DNA of 64,000 nt from Kitasatospora purpeofusca (GTDB lineage: Bacteria > Actinomycetota > Actinomycetes > Streptomycetales > Streptomycetaceae): the NCBI RefSeq assembly GCF_000718025.1, contig NZ_JODS01000002.1:310001-374000 (forward strand), given 5' to 3'. Below, piece by piece: positions 48,834 through 56,853 of the stretch (position 1 is its first letter; each line of letters starts with the position of its first letter). The notes beneath the pieces are model-generated. The model saw only the letters and a program-made list of their open reading frames with translations. It ran no database searches and had not been told where the DNA came from. The position numbers and the translations under genes were made by a program.

Positions 48834-50062
48834 GGGGTGATCTCCCAGCGGTTGGCGGCCACGAACCGGGCCACGGCGGCGTCGACGGCGGCCTGCTCGG
48901 GGCCGACGGCCCAGATCACGCCCAGGTAGTCCCGGTTGGTGCGGTAGTGCTCGTGCCGTTCGCCGACCGGGCGCAGCGGCCGGTAGGCGAGCCGGACCCC
49001 GTCGACGTCCTCGTCGTACGGCCCGGGGGCGGCGGTGAGGGTTCCGGCCCGGTCGGCGCAGACCACCTCGTTGCGGGCGCGCAGCCGGGTGGCGGCGCAG
49101 CGTTCGCCGAGGTCGGCGGGGAGTTCGAGGCCGAGGTGGGCGGCGAGGATGTGCTCGAACAGCGGGACGCCGAGGATCTCGGCGAGCATGAGGTCGCACT
49201 GGTCGCCGATGGCGCGGTAGTTGACCTCGATGATCCGGGCCCGGCCGTCCGGCTGGACGACGAACTCGGTGTGGCAGGCGCCGAGTCCGACCCCGAGCGC
49301 GTCGAGCTGGGCCAGCACCTGGGCGACCGCGGCCGGCGGGTGGGCGGGGACGAACTCCAGCATCTCCTCGACGAAGTCCGGCGGCGGGGAGAGTCTGGTC
49401 CGGAACCCGCCGAGGACGTGCCGGCGGTGGCCGTCGCCCAGCGTCTCCAGGGTGTACAGCTGCCCCTCCAGGAATTCCTCGACGACGAGGGCGGCGCCGG
49501 GGCGCCGGTCCTGGATCTCCTCGGCGCGCCGGACCAGTTCCTCGATGTCGGCGACCAGCGAGACGTCCTCGCTGGCGACGCCCTCGCGCGGCTTCACCAC
49601 GACGGGGAAGGGCAGCTCCGCCGCGCGCAGCACGGACGGGTCCTGCTCCGGGGCGAGTTCGACCGAGCGGACGGCGTCGAGGCCGGCGGCGGCCAGGTGG
49701 CGGCGGAGCTGGCCCTTGTTCTTGGCCCGCAGGGTGGCCTTCCAGTCCTTGGCCGGGAGGCCGAAGTACTCGGCGGTGAGCGCGGTCTGGGTCTGCAGGT
49801 GGTCGCTGTTGCTGAACACGGCGAACGGCGCGTCGGCGGTGCCGGAGGCCCGGAGGCGGGAGATCAGCCCGATCACCTCGCGGAAGTCCTGCACCTCGCA
49901 CTCGGTCACCTCCGGCGCGAACTCCAGGTCGGCGTAGGCGCGTCGGTGGGCCTCGGCGTGGTCGGTGAGGACGGTGACGGCGAGCCCGAGGCGGGCGGCG
50001 GCCGGGAGGAATCCGTCGGTCACCGAGTCGGTCGGGTTGAGGGCGAGCAGGTAGAGGCGCAT
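48830..50062 (-). CDS. ATP-grasp ligase of the siderophore locus
   Basis: This 410-residue ATP-grasp enzyme has an N-terminal pre-ATP domain (M-R-L-Y-L-L-A-L-N-P). The ATP-binding lysines lie in F-P-V-V-V-K-P-R-E-G-V-A-S-E-D, then come A-L-V-V-E-E-F-L-E-G and the metal-binding R-I-I-E-V-N-Y-R-A-I-G-D-Q. Such enzymes form amide bonds through acyl phosphates. It heads the biosynthetic block, overlapping synthetase B by 4 bases; 189 bases without a promoter-like iron box separate it from the upstream binding-protein gene. It may add an amino acid that the NIS enzymes do not. Confidence 0.9.
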   Translation of the reverse strand: MRLYLLALNPTDSVTDGFLPAAARLGLAVTVLTDHAEAHRRAYADLEFAPEVTECEVQDFREVIGLISRLRASGTADAPFAVFSNSDHLQTQTALTAEYFGLPAKDWKATLRAKNKGQLRRHLAAAGLDAVRSVELAPEQDPSVLRAAELPFPVVVKPREGVASEDVSLVADIEELVRRAEEIQDRRPGAALVVEEFLEGQLYTLETLGDGHRRHVLGGFRTRLSPPPDFVEEMLEFVPAHPPAAVAQVLAQLDALGVGLGACHTEFVVQPDGRARIIEVNYRAIGDQCDLMLAEILGVPLFEHILAAHLGLELPADLGERCAATRLRARNEVVCADRAGTLTAAPGPYDEDVDGVRLAYRPLRPVGERHEHYRTNRDYLGVIWAVGPEQAAVDAAVARFVAANRWEITP

Positions 50063-50251
50063 GGCAGGGCGGGTCCTCTCCGGGTGGGCGGGCGAGCGAG
50101 CGGGGGCGGGCGCGGGGAGCGCGGGCCGGCTCGGGTGCGGGCGAGGGTGAGGGTGTGCGAGGCGCGGGCGGTCGGCGGCGGGGCGGGCCGAGGGGCGGCT
50201 CCCGGCCGTCCCCCCGTCGCCGCTCCCGCCCCGTCCGTCCGGGCGCGGGGC

Positions 50252-51271
50252 CTACTGGGGGGCGTCGACGCCCGCGGCCTTGGCGATGTCGACCAGCATG
50301 GCGTCGGCGGCCTGGACACCGATGCCCGACATCCAGGTCTCGTCCGGCACGTTGAACACCTTGCTGTTCTTGACGGCGTTCAGGCCCTTCCAGACCGGCG
50401 TGTCCTGGACCTCGCTCTGCTTGGTCTTGGACGGGTCGTCGGCGACGGTGACGAAGACCAGGTCGGCGTCGGCCTGGTTGATCTGCTCGGCGCTGACCTC
50501 CAGGATGTTCTGGTCCACGTCCTGGGCGGCCGGGCGGGTCAGGCCGACGTCCTTCAGCACCACGCCGCTGTAGGAGGCCTTGGCGTAGAGGCGGGTCGGG
50601 CCGGCCACGAAGCGGACCACCGAGGCGGTCGGCGCGGTGCCGCCGTTCTTCGCCTTGATCGCCTCGCCGAGCTCGGCGGCGCGGGCCTCGTAGTCGGTGA
50701 GCGCCTTCTTGGCCTCCGCCTCCTTGCCGAGGGCCTGCGCGTAGAGGGCGAGGTTGGCCTTCCACGGGAAGCCGGTGGTCTCGGCGAGCACGGTCGGGGC
50801 GATCGCGTTGAGCTTGTCGTAGACCTTGGCGTGCCGGACCTTCGAGGAGAGGATCAGGTCGGGCTTCAGGGAGGCGATCAGCTCCAGGTTCGGCTCGTTC
50901 ATCGGGCCGACGTCCTTGGCGTCCTTGACCTTGTCCTTGAGGTAGTTCGGGAAGCCGCCCTCGGTCTTCATGTGCGGGGAGACCGCGCCGACCGGGGTGA
51001 TGCCGAGGAGGGTGACGTCGTCCAGCTCGCCGCTGTCCAGGACCACCACGCGCTTGGGCTGGGCCTTGATCTCGGCCGTGCCGGCCGCGTGGGTGACGGT
51101 GCGCGGGAAGACGGCGGCCGCACCGGCGGCGGCCGAGGCGTCGCCGGCCGGCTCGGCGGTGTCCGCGGCCTTGCTGCCGCCGTTGCTGCCGCAGGCGGCG
51201 AGCAGGGTGGTGGAGAGGGCGACGGCGAGCACGGCGACGGGCAGTCTGCGGGCGCGGGCGGAGCGGTTCAT
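50252..51271 (-). CDS. Ferric-siderophore-binding lipoprotein (FecB/FepB type)
   Basis: This 339-residue substrate-binding protein has a lipoprotein signal (V-A-L-S-T-T-L-L-A-A-C, Cys27) and two lobes with the class III features P-K-R-V-V-V-L-D-S-G-E-L-D, L-K-P-D-L-I-L-S-S and I-L-E-V-S-A-E-Q-I. It is the extracytoplasmic receptor of the adjoining FecCD-FecE importer. Residues A-A-A-G around 50 form a flexible tether. Co-directional with the transport genes, 104 bases after the ATPase gene. Confidence 0.93.
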   Translation of the reverse strand: MNRSARARRLPVAVLAVALSTTLLAACGSNGGSKAADTAEPAGDASAAAGAAAVFPRTVTHAAGTAEIKAQPKRVVVLDSGELDDVTLLGITPVGAVSPHMKTEGGFPNYLKDKVKDAKDVGPMNEPNLELIASLKPDLILSSKVRHAKVYDKLNAIAPTVLAETTGFPWKANLALYAQALGKEAEAKKALTDYEARAAELGEAIKAKNGGTAPTASVVRFVAGPTRLYAKASYSGVVLKDVGLTRPAAQDVDQNILEVSAEQINQADADLVFVTVADDPSKTKQSEVQDTPVWKGLNAVKNSKVFNVPDETWMSGIGVQAADAMLVDIAKAAGVDAPQ

Positions 51272-51375
51272 GAAGGGTTCCTTGTCTCTGTTTCGGGGCA
51301 GGGCGGGGCGCCGGAACGACCCGCGAGGGGCGGGCGCGGCCGGAAGCGGGGGAGCGGAGCGCGGGGCAGGGGGCC

Positions 51376-52284
51376 TCAGCGCTCGGGGCCGACCGGGGCA
51401 GCGGGCGCGGCCGGTGCGGCGGCCCGTCTCGACCGGGCCCTGGGCACGACCAGCGGAGTGCCGGTCTCCGGGTCGGGCACGACCTGGCAGGCGACCTGGA
51501 AGACGCTCTCCACCAGTTCGGCGGTGAGGATGTCCCCCGGTGCCCCGGCGGCAGCGAGCCGGCCGTCCTTGAGGACGACCAGGTGGTCGGCGTACCTGGC
51601 GGCCTGGCCGAGGTCGTGCAGCACCATGACGACCGTCCGTCCGGCCTGCGCGTGCAGGTCGGAGACCAGGTCGAGCACGTCGAGCTGGTGGCGCAGGTCG
51701 AGGAAGGTGGTCGGCTCGTCGAGCAGCAGCAGGTCGGTGTCCTGGGCCAGCGCGAGCGCGATCCAGGCCCGCTGCCGCTGGCCGCCGGAGAGCCGGTCCA
51801 CGTGCTGGTCGCGCAGCCCGTCCATGCCGGTGCGGGTGAGCGCGTCCTCGACCGCGGCCTGGTCGGCCCTGGACCACGGGGTGAGCATCCGCTGGTGCGG
51901 GAACCGGCCCAGCCGGACCAGCGCCTCGACGGTGACGGCCTCGGGGGTGACGGGCTGCTGGGGCAGCAGGCCCATCCGCTTGGCGAGCGTGCGGGCCGGC
52001 ATCCGGTGGATGTCGGAGCCGTCCAGGGTGACGCTGCCGGCGGCCGGGTCCAGCAGCCGGACGAGGCCGCGCAGCAGGGTCGACTTGCCGCAGGCGTTGG
52101 GCCCGACGATGGCGGTGACGGCGTTGCCGGGCAGTTCGAGGTCGAGCCCGTCCACGACGGTCCGGTTGCCGTAGCCCAGGCCGAGGCCGTGGGCGGCGAG
52201 GCGGTTCGCCGACCGGTCGGCACCGGCGGCACCCGCGGTGCCGGTCGGGGCGGCCTCGGCCGCGGTGGTCAGGTCGGGGGTCAT
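51376..52284 (-). CDS. Ferric-siderophore ABC transporter ATPase (FecE/FhuC type)
   Basis: This 302-residue ATPase has Walker A G-P-N-A-C-G-K-S-T-L-L-R, signature L-S-G-G-Q-R-Q-R-A-W, Walker B L-L-L-L-D-E-P-T-T-F-L-D and H-loop V-L-H-D-L. L-P-Q-Q-P-V-T-P-E-A-V-T-V is typical of siderophore ATPases. It has a 25-residue Ala-rich tail. The ATG overlaps the permease stop by one base (TGATG). Confidence 0.95.
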   Translation of the reverse strand: MTPDLTTAAEAAPTGTAGAAGADRSANRLAAHGLGLGYGNRTVVDGLDLELPGNAVTAIVGPNACGKSTLLRGLVRLLDPAAGSVTLDGSDIHRMPARTLAKRMGLLPQQPVTPEAVTVEALVRLGRFPHQRMLTPWSRADQAAVEDALTRTGMDGLRDQHVDRLSGGQRQRAWIALALAQDTDLLLLDEPTTFLDLRHQLDVLDLVSDLHAQAGRTVVMVLHDLGQAARYADHLVVLKDGRLAAAGAPGDILTAELVESVFQVACQVVPDPETGTPLVVPRARSRRAAAPAAPAAPVGPER

Positions 52285-53372
52285 CAGCTGGTCCTCCGGG
52301 GAAGCCGGCCCTGGCGGATCATCAGCACCAGGAGCCAGGGCGCGCCGAGGGTGGCGGTGACGGCACCCACCGGCAGGCCGTGGACGGGGATCACATGCAG
52401 TACGAGGAGGTCGGAGGCGAGCAGCAGCAGGGAGCCGGTGAGGGCGGTGAGGCCGAGCGTGCCGAGGGTGGGCGGTCCGGCGAGCAGCCGGACCAGGTGC
52501 GGCACGGCGAGCGCGACGAACGCGACCGGCCCGGTGAGCGCCGCGGCGAGGGAGGCCAGGGCGATGCTGAGCAGGAGCAGCAGGACGCGGTCACGCCGCG
52601 GATCGAGCCCGAGCCCGCCGGCCGAGTCGTCGCCGAGGTCGAGCACGGCCACCCGGCGCTGACCGAGCACCACGGCGACGCTGGTCAGCGCGACGGCGGA
52701 ACCGCCGATCCAGACCTCGTCCCAGTTGCGGCCGTAGAGGGAGCCGGTGGTCCACTGCATCGCGGAGGAAGCCAGCTCGGCGGGGAACCGCACGATCATC
52801 AGATTGACGGCGGCGGCGAGGCCCTGCTGGACCGCGAGCCCGACCAGGACCAGCCGGGTGACCGCCATCCGGGAGCGCCAGGCGAAGCCGCCGAGCAGCA
52901 GCGCGGCCAGCAGTCCGCCGCCCAGCGCGGCCAAGGGGATGAGCTCCTGCGAGGCGCCGGTGGCGAGCATCAGGACGGCGCCGAAGGACGCGCCGCCGGT
53001 GACGCCGATGGTGTCGGGCGAGGCGAGCGGGTTGCGGAACAGGCGCTGGAGCATCGAGCCGGCCACCGCCAGCCCGGCGCCCGCGATCAGCGCGGAGACC
53101 ACGCGCGGGGCGCGGAACTCCTGGACCACCAGGACGTTCCCGGGGTCACCGGATCCGGCCAGCGCGCGCAGCGCCTCCCAGACCGTCATCCTGACCTGCC
53201 CGGTGCCGAGCGCGGTCCCGGTGAGCAGGACCAGCAGGACGGCGGCGACCAGCGACCAGCCGGCGGTCCGGGCGCGGCGGCGGGCGGCGGAGGTGCCCGG
53301 CCCCGGGGTGGTGCCGCCGGTGGCCCCGCCGGGGGCCCGGTCGGTGGCCCGGTCGAGGGCCGGGGCGCTCAT
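52284..53372 (-). CDS. FecCD-family siderophore permease (second subunit)
   Basis: This 362-residue permease has about ten membrane helices, with F-R-A-P-R-V-V-S-A-L-I-A-G-A-G-L-A-V-A-G and R-N-P-L-A-S-P-D-T-I-G-V-T-G-G-A-S-F-G, both FecCD signatures. A 35-residue Gly/Ala/Thr leader precedes the first helix. ATG overlaps the stop of the other permease gene by 4 bases. Confidence 0.94.
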   Translation of the reverse strand: MSAPALDRATDRAPGGATGGTTPGPGTSAARRRARTAGWSLVAAVLLVLLTGTALGTGQVRMTVWEALRALAGSGDPGNVLVVQEFRAPRVVSALIAGAGLAVAGSMLQRLFRNPLASPDTIGVTGGASFGAVLMLATGASQELIPLAALGGGLLAALLLGGFAWRSRMAVTRLVLVGLAVQQGLAAAVNLMIVRFPAELASSAMQWTTGSLYGRNWDEVWIGGSAVALTSVAVVLGQRRVAVLDLGDDSAGGLGLDPRRDRVLLLLLSIALASLAAALTGPVAFVALAVPHLVRLLAGPPTLGTLGLTALTGSLLLLASDLLVLHVIPVHGLPVGAVTATLGAPWLLVLMIRQGRLPRRTS

Positions 53373-54403
53373 CGCGCCACCTTGCGGGCCAGTACGGCGA
53401 GCAGCGGCGCGCCGAGGAACGCCGTCACGATGCCGACCTCCAGTTCGGAGGGGCGGGCCACCGTCCGGCCGAGCACGTCGGCGGTGAGCAGCAGTACCGG
53501 ACCGGCGATCAGGCAGCCGGGCAGCAGCAGCCGGTGGTCGTTGCCGAGGAGCGGCCGGACCAGGTGCGGGGCCGCCAGCCCGATGAAGGCGACCGGCCCG
53601 GCGACGGCCACGGCGGACCCGGCGAGCAGCACGACGGCCAGGCCGCCGACCACCCGGATCCGGGCCACCGGCACGCCGAGCGACTGGGCGCTCTCGTCGC
53701 CGAGCGCCAGCGCGTTGAGCGAGGGCGCGACGGCGAAGGAGGCGAGCAGGCCGAGCGCCAGGAACGGCAGCACCGGCACGAGGGTGTCCAGGTGCCGCCC
53801 GGCGACCGACCCGGCCAGCCAGAACCGCGCCTCGTCCAGGGTGCGGTGACTGGCCAGCATCAGCGCGGAGGTCCACGAGGTGAGCACCACCGTGAGCACG
53901 GTGCCGCCGAGTGCGAGCCGGACCGGGTCGAGGTCCCCGCCGTGGCGGGACATCGCGTACGCGGCCACGGCCGCCACCGCCGCTCCGGCGAAGGCGAACC
54001 ACACGTACTCGACCGGGCGGGTCAGTTCGAGGGTGTAGATCGCGGCGACCACGGCGAAGCTCGCGCCGGCGTTGATGCCGAGGGTGATCGGCGAGGCGAG
54101 CGGGTTGCGGGTGACGCCCTGGGCGACCGCCCCGGCGACGCCGAGCGCGGCCCCGACCGCGAGGCCGATCAGCGTCCGCGGCACCCGAAGCCCCGTCACC
54201 ACATCGGCGTCGCCGCCGTGCTCACCGCCGGTCAGGGCGCCGACGACGGTGCCCAGCGGGATCGTGCGGGAGCCGAGCGCGAGGCTCAGTGCGGCGCACA
54301 GCGCCAGCAGGCCGAGCCCGGCGACCAGCACCAGGGGGAGCCGGGCCGCTGTGCGGGTTCTCGGGGCCGGGGTCGGGGGAGCCGGCGGATCGGTGGTGAG
54401 CAC
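53369..54403 (-). CDS. FecCD-family siderophore permease (first subunit)
   Basis: This 344-residue permease has R-V-P-R-T-L-I-G-L-A-V-G-A-A-L-G-V-A-G and R-N-P-L-A-S-P-I-T-L-G-I-N-A-G-A-S-F. An ATG at 54442 is in frame, but translation from it would run through the iron box. I therefore use the GTG at 54403, 11 bases downstream of the box. No clear Shine-Dalgarno precedes it, so the message could be nearly leaderless. First gene of the long uptake/biosynthesis transcript. Confidence 0.9.
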   Translation of the reverse strand: MLTTDPPAPPTPAPRTRTAARLPLVLVAGLGLLALCAALSLALGSRTIPLGTVVGALTGGEHGGDADVVTGLRVPRTLIGLAVGAALGVAGAVAQGVTRNPLASPITLGINAGASFAVVAAIYTLELTRPVEYVWFAFAGAAVAAVAAYAMSRHGGDLDPVRLALGGTVLTVVLTSWTSALMLASHRTLDEARFWLAGSVAGRHLDTLVPVLPFLALGLLASFAVAPSLNALALGDESAQSLGVPVARIRVVGGLAVVLLAGSAVAVAGPVAFIGLAAPHLVRPLLGNDHRLLLPGCLIAGPVLLLTADVLGRTVARPSELEVGIVTAFLGAPLLAVLARKVAR

Positions 54404-54414
54404 GGGGCGAGATA

Positions 54415-54433
54415 TTAGGTTAGGTATACCTAA
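54415..54433 (-). promoter_or_regulatory. Iron box before the uptake/biosynthesis operon
   Basis: On the plus strand it reads TTAGGTTAGGTATACCTAA, a 19-bp iron box with strong symmetry around GTATAC. It lies 12 bases upstream of the permease GTG, overlapping where its promoter or leader must be. Confidence 0.92.
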
Positions 54434-54523
54434 GTGAGTCAAGTTGCGGCCGGGTTGGTACGTACCGGGCGAGTCGGGGCGGCGAACGGCCCGGGGTGGC
54501 GCGAACCGGCCGGTGAGTGCCTA

Positions 54524-54542
54524 TAAGGTGAGCCTCACCTAA
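54524..54542 (+). promoter_or_regulatory. Iron box before the fhuF-like gene
   Basis: TAAGGTGAGCCTCACCTAA is a 19-bp iron box with near-perfect dyad symmetry, 19 bases upstream of the ferric-reductase start and 109 bp (centre to centre) from the divergent box. Each direction thus has its own operator. Confidence 0.92.
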
Positions 54543-54561
54543 CACGATCTCGGGAGTGCCG

Positions 54562-55416
54562 GTGATCTTCTCGGGTCCGCCCCTGCCTGCCGCCGTGCCC
54601 GTCGCGCCACGTCCCGCGAATCCGCTGGACACCGACTACCGGCTGCTGCTCGACCTCTGCCCGGTACTCCGGGTGCGGCTGCTCGCGACCGACGAGCCCG
54701 CCCCGGCCCGCGCGCTCGGCTGGTACTCCGCGGTGGAACTGGCGACCGATCCGGACGCGCTGGCCGACGCACTGGCCGGCGAGGCCGCCCGGATCGCCCC
54801 CGTCGCCGCCGGGCACGGCACCGCGCCGCGCCCCCATGTCGCCGCCTCCCGGCTGCTGCACCACTACCTCTGGTCGGTCTGCGTGCTGATCGCCGGACCC
54901 TGGCGGCTGGCGGGTCGCGTCCCGTCGATCGACGGCGCGAACCTGTGGTTCCACGCCCCTACGGGTGATTTCGCGCTGCGCCCGCACGCCCATGTCACCC
55001 TCCCGGGCGAGGACGAACTCCGGGCCGAACTGCGCGCCGCCGTCGTCGCCCACGTCGAACCGCTGCTGGCCGCCTTCGCCGCCCCCACCCGGCGCGGCAC
55101 CAGGGCGCTGTGGGGCATGGTCACCGACGACCTCGCCTCGGCGATCTGGTACCTGGGCAAGCGGCTCGACGAGACGGCCGGGTCGCCGGTCCCGGTCGAG
55201 GAGGACGCCGCCGTCGCCGCCGCGACGGCCGTGCTCCCCGGGCACACCGACCCGCTCCTCGGCGCCGCGGACTTCCGCGTCCTGTGCGGGGAGGACGGCC
55301 GCGCCCACCACACCCGGACCCGCCTCGGCTGCTGCCTCTACTACGCGATCGAGCCCGCCCGGGCCTGCGTCACCTGTCCCCGGACGGGGGACGAGGAGCG
55401 CCTGCGGCGGCTCTGA
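54562..55416 (+). CDS. FhuF-like 2Fe-2S ferric-siderophore reductase
   Basis: This 284-residue cytoplasmic protein ends in the FhuF iron-sulfur motif: C-C, ten residues, then C-V-T-C. It also has W-F-H-A-P-T-G-D-F-A and W-G-M-V-T-D-D-L-A-S-A. It likely reduces the imported ferric siderophore. A GTG at 54556 is in frame, but the GGGAG at 54552-54556 overlaps it and fits the GTG at 54562 (five-base spacing). Directly behind its own iron box and divergent from the importer genes. Confidence 0.9.
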   Translation: MIFSGPPLPAAVPVAPRPANPLDTDYRLLLDLCPVLRVRLLATDEPAPARALGWYSAVELATDPDALADALAGEAARIAPVAAGHGTAPRPHVAASRLLHHYLWSVCVLIAGPWRLAGRVPSIDGANLWFHAPTGDFALRPHAHVTLPGEDELRAELRAAVVAHVEPLLAAFAAPTRRGTRALWGMVTDDLASAIWYLGKRLDETAGSPVPVEEDAAVAAATAVLPGHTDPLLGAADFRVLCGEDGRAHHTRTRLGCCLYYAIEPARACVTCPRTGDEERLRRL

Positions 55417-55472
55417 CGGGTCGCCGACGGGCGCCGGCGGTCTGTCAGGGGGCCTCGGTAGGCTCGGTTCCC

Positions 55473-55874
55473 GTGATCGACTCCACCGCCCACGTCCGCG
55501 TCGCGCGGCCCTCCCGGGACCTCGCGGCGGCCGAGCGCTTCTATGTCGACGGCCTCGGCCTGGCCGTCCTGTGGCGCACCGCCGAACACGTCCCCGGTGA
55601 GCACGACCTCCTCATGGTGGGCCCGCCCGGCGGCGGTTGGCACTTCGAGCTGACCCACGACCCCGAGCGGCCGGTCGAACCGGCGCCCACCGTCGACGAC
55701 CTCTTCGTGGTCTACCTCGGGGCGCCGGTGGACGAGGCGCTGGTCCGGCGGCTGGAGGCCAGTGGTGGTACGCGGGTGCCCTCGCACAATCCCTACTGGG
55801 ACGAGCACGGTGTCACGGTCGCCGATCCGGACGGCTACCGGCTGGTGCTGTGCGCCCGGAACTGGACGTCCTGA
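55473..55874 (+). CDS. VOC-superfamily (glyoxalase-like) protein
   Basis: This 133-residue protein has the repeated beta-alpha-beta-beta-beta unit: V-R-V-A-R-P-S-R-D-L-A-A-A-E-R-F-Y-V-D-G-L-G-L at the start and D-P-D-G-Y-R-L-V-L-C at the end with the metal-ligand Glu region W-H-F-E-L-T-H. Function could be glyoxalase, dioxygenase-like or antibiotic-binding. GTG start 57 bases after the reductase stop, with no iron box of its own. Confidence 0.88.
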   Translation: MIDSTAHVRVARPSRDLAAAERFYVDGLGLAVLWRTAEHVPGEHDLLMVGPPGGGWHFELTHDPERPVEPAPTVDDLFVVYLGAPVDEALVRRLEASGGTRVPSHNPYWDEHGVTVADPDGYRLVLCARNWTS

Positions 55875-55933
55875 GCGGCCGCGCGCTGCTCGGACGGTCC
55901 GACGGTCCGGTGTCGGATGACGGCCTACGGACC

Positions 55934-55950
55934 GCAGATGTGGAATCTGC
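55934..55950. repeat. Small GCAGAT/ATCTGC palindrome and repeats
   Basis: GCAGAT (55934-55939) and ATCTGC (55945-55950) pair around GTGGA, followed by repeated CCATCTG and GACGTCAG words to about 56020. The core resembles the palindromes at 4745 and 11606. It lies between convergent VOC genes. Confidence 0.5.
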
Positions 55951-56019
55951 CATCTGTTGGCCGCCATCCGTCGGGCGCCGTCCGCAGGACGCCATCTGCC
56001 GGACGTCAGTCGTCGGACG

Positions 56020-56733
56020 TCAGCCCCGGACCAGGAGACCGGCGAGGCGCCCGAGCTCGTCCCGGACGGACTCCTGCTCCTCGGCGGTGAGCCCCTCGGC
56101 GACCGACTCCGCCCGCCGGGTGAAGGCCTCGGCGCTGGCGCCGTCCGCCAGCCGGTGCGCCAGGTCGGCCCGCAGCGCCAGGATGCGGAACAGCAGCACC
56201 CGGGCGGGCGGCCCGTCCGGCGACTCCAGCGCCCGGTCCAGCACCCGGGCGGCCGCCGCCGGGTCCTCCTTGGAGTCGGCGAACAGCGCGGCGTGGTGCA
56301 GCGCCTTCGCGAACGGCTCGTCGGAGGACGGCCGCTGGTGCCGGTCGGCACGGATCGGCTGACCGATCCGCAGGCAGTTGCCGCCGGGATCGGTCAGCAG
56401 GAACTCCCGCACACCGTGCGGGGTGTCGCCGAGCGCGCCCAGCCGGGGCAGGCCCTGGGTCGGCACCCGCCCGTAGGCGGACCGCAGGCCCTCCTGGAAC
56501 GCGGCGTGCAGTGCGTCCACGTCGTCGGTGCGGACCAGGCAGGTGCCGTGGCCGGCACCCGGGTCGTACTGCTGCATGCCGAGGAAGTGCAGCTGGATGC
56601 CGCCGCGTTGGACGACTGCGTAGGGCTCGGGAGTTCGCTGATGGATCGTCACTTCGAAGCCGAGCGCGGTGTAGAAATCGAGCACCGGCGGGAGTGTTTG
56701 ACAGGGCAGGATCGGGACCGTCGATTCGACCAT
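56020..56733 (-). CDS. Bleomycin-resistance/VOC-like protein with C-terminal helical extension
   Basis: In this 237-residue protein the first 120 residues form a VOC fold (T-V-P-I-L-P-C-Q-T-L-P-P-V-L-D-F-Y, I-Q-L-H-F-L-G, L-T-D-P-G-G-N-C-L-R-I-G) of the type seen in bleomycin-resistance proteins. The last 110 residues are helical (A-A-L-F-A-D-S-K-E-D-P-A-A-A-A-R-V-L-D-R-A-L) and unlike that family, perhaps a TPR-like pair of repeats. The ATG at 56733 starts directly at the first strand. Drug binding is possible but unproven. Confidence 0.85.
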   Translation of the reverse strand: MVESTVPILPCQTLPPVLDFYTALGFEVTIHQRTPEPYAVVQRGGIQLHFLGMQQYDPGAGHGTCLVRTDDVDALHAAFQEGLRSAYGRVPTQGLPRLGALGDTPHGVREFLLTDPGGNCLRIGQPIRADRHQRPSSDEPFAKALHHAALFADSKEDPAAAARVLDRALESPDGPPARVLLFRILALRADLAHRLADGASAEAFTRRAESVAEGLTAEEQESVRDELGRLAGLLVRG

Positions 56734-56853
56734 GCTCGCTGACTTTACCCCTGGTTGACCGCGAAACGGACGCTTCCGCTCAGATGTCGGCCACGTGCTG
56801 CCGGGCCCGCGCACCGGTGGCCACCGCCGGTGGTCGTTCCGGACGACGACCCG

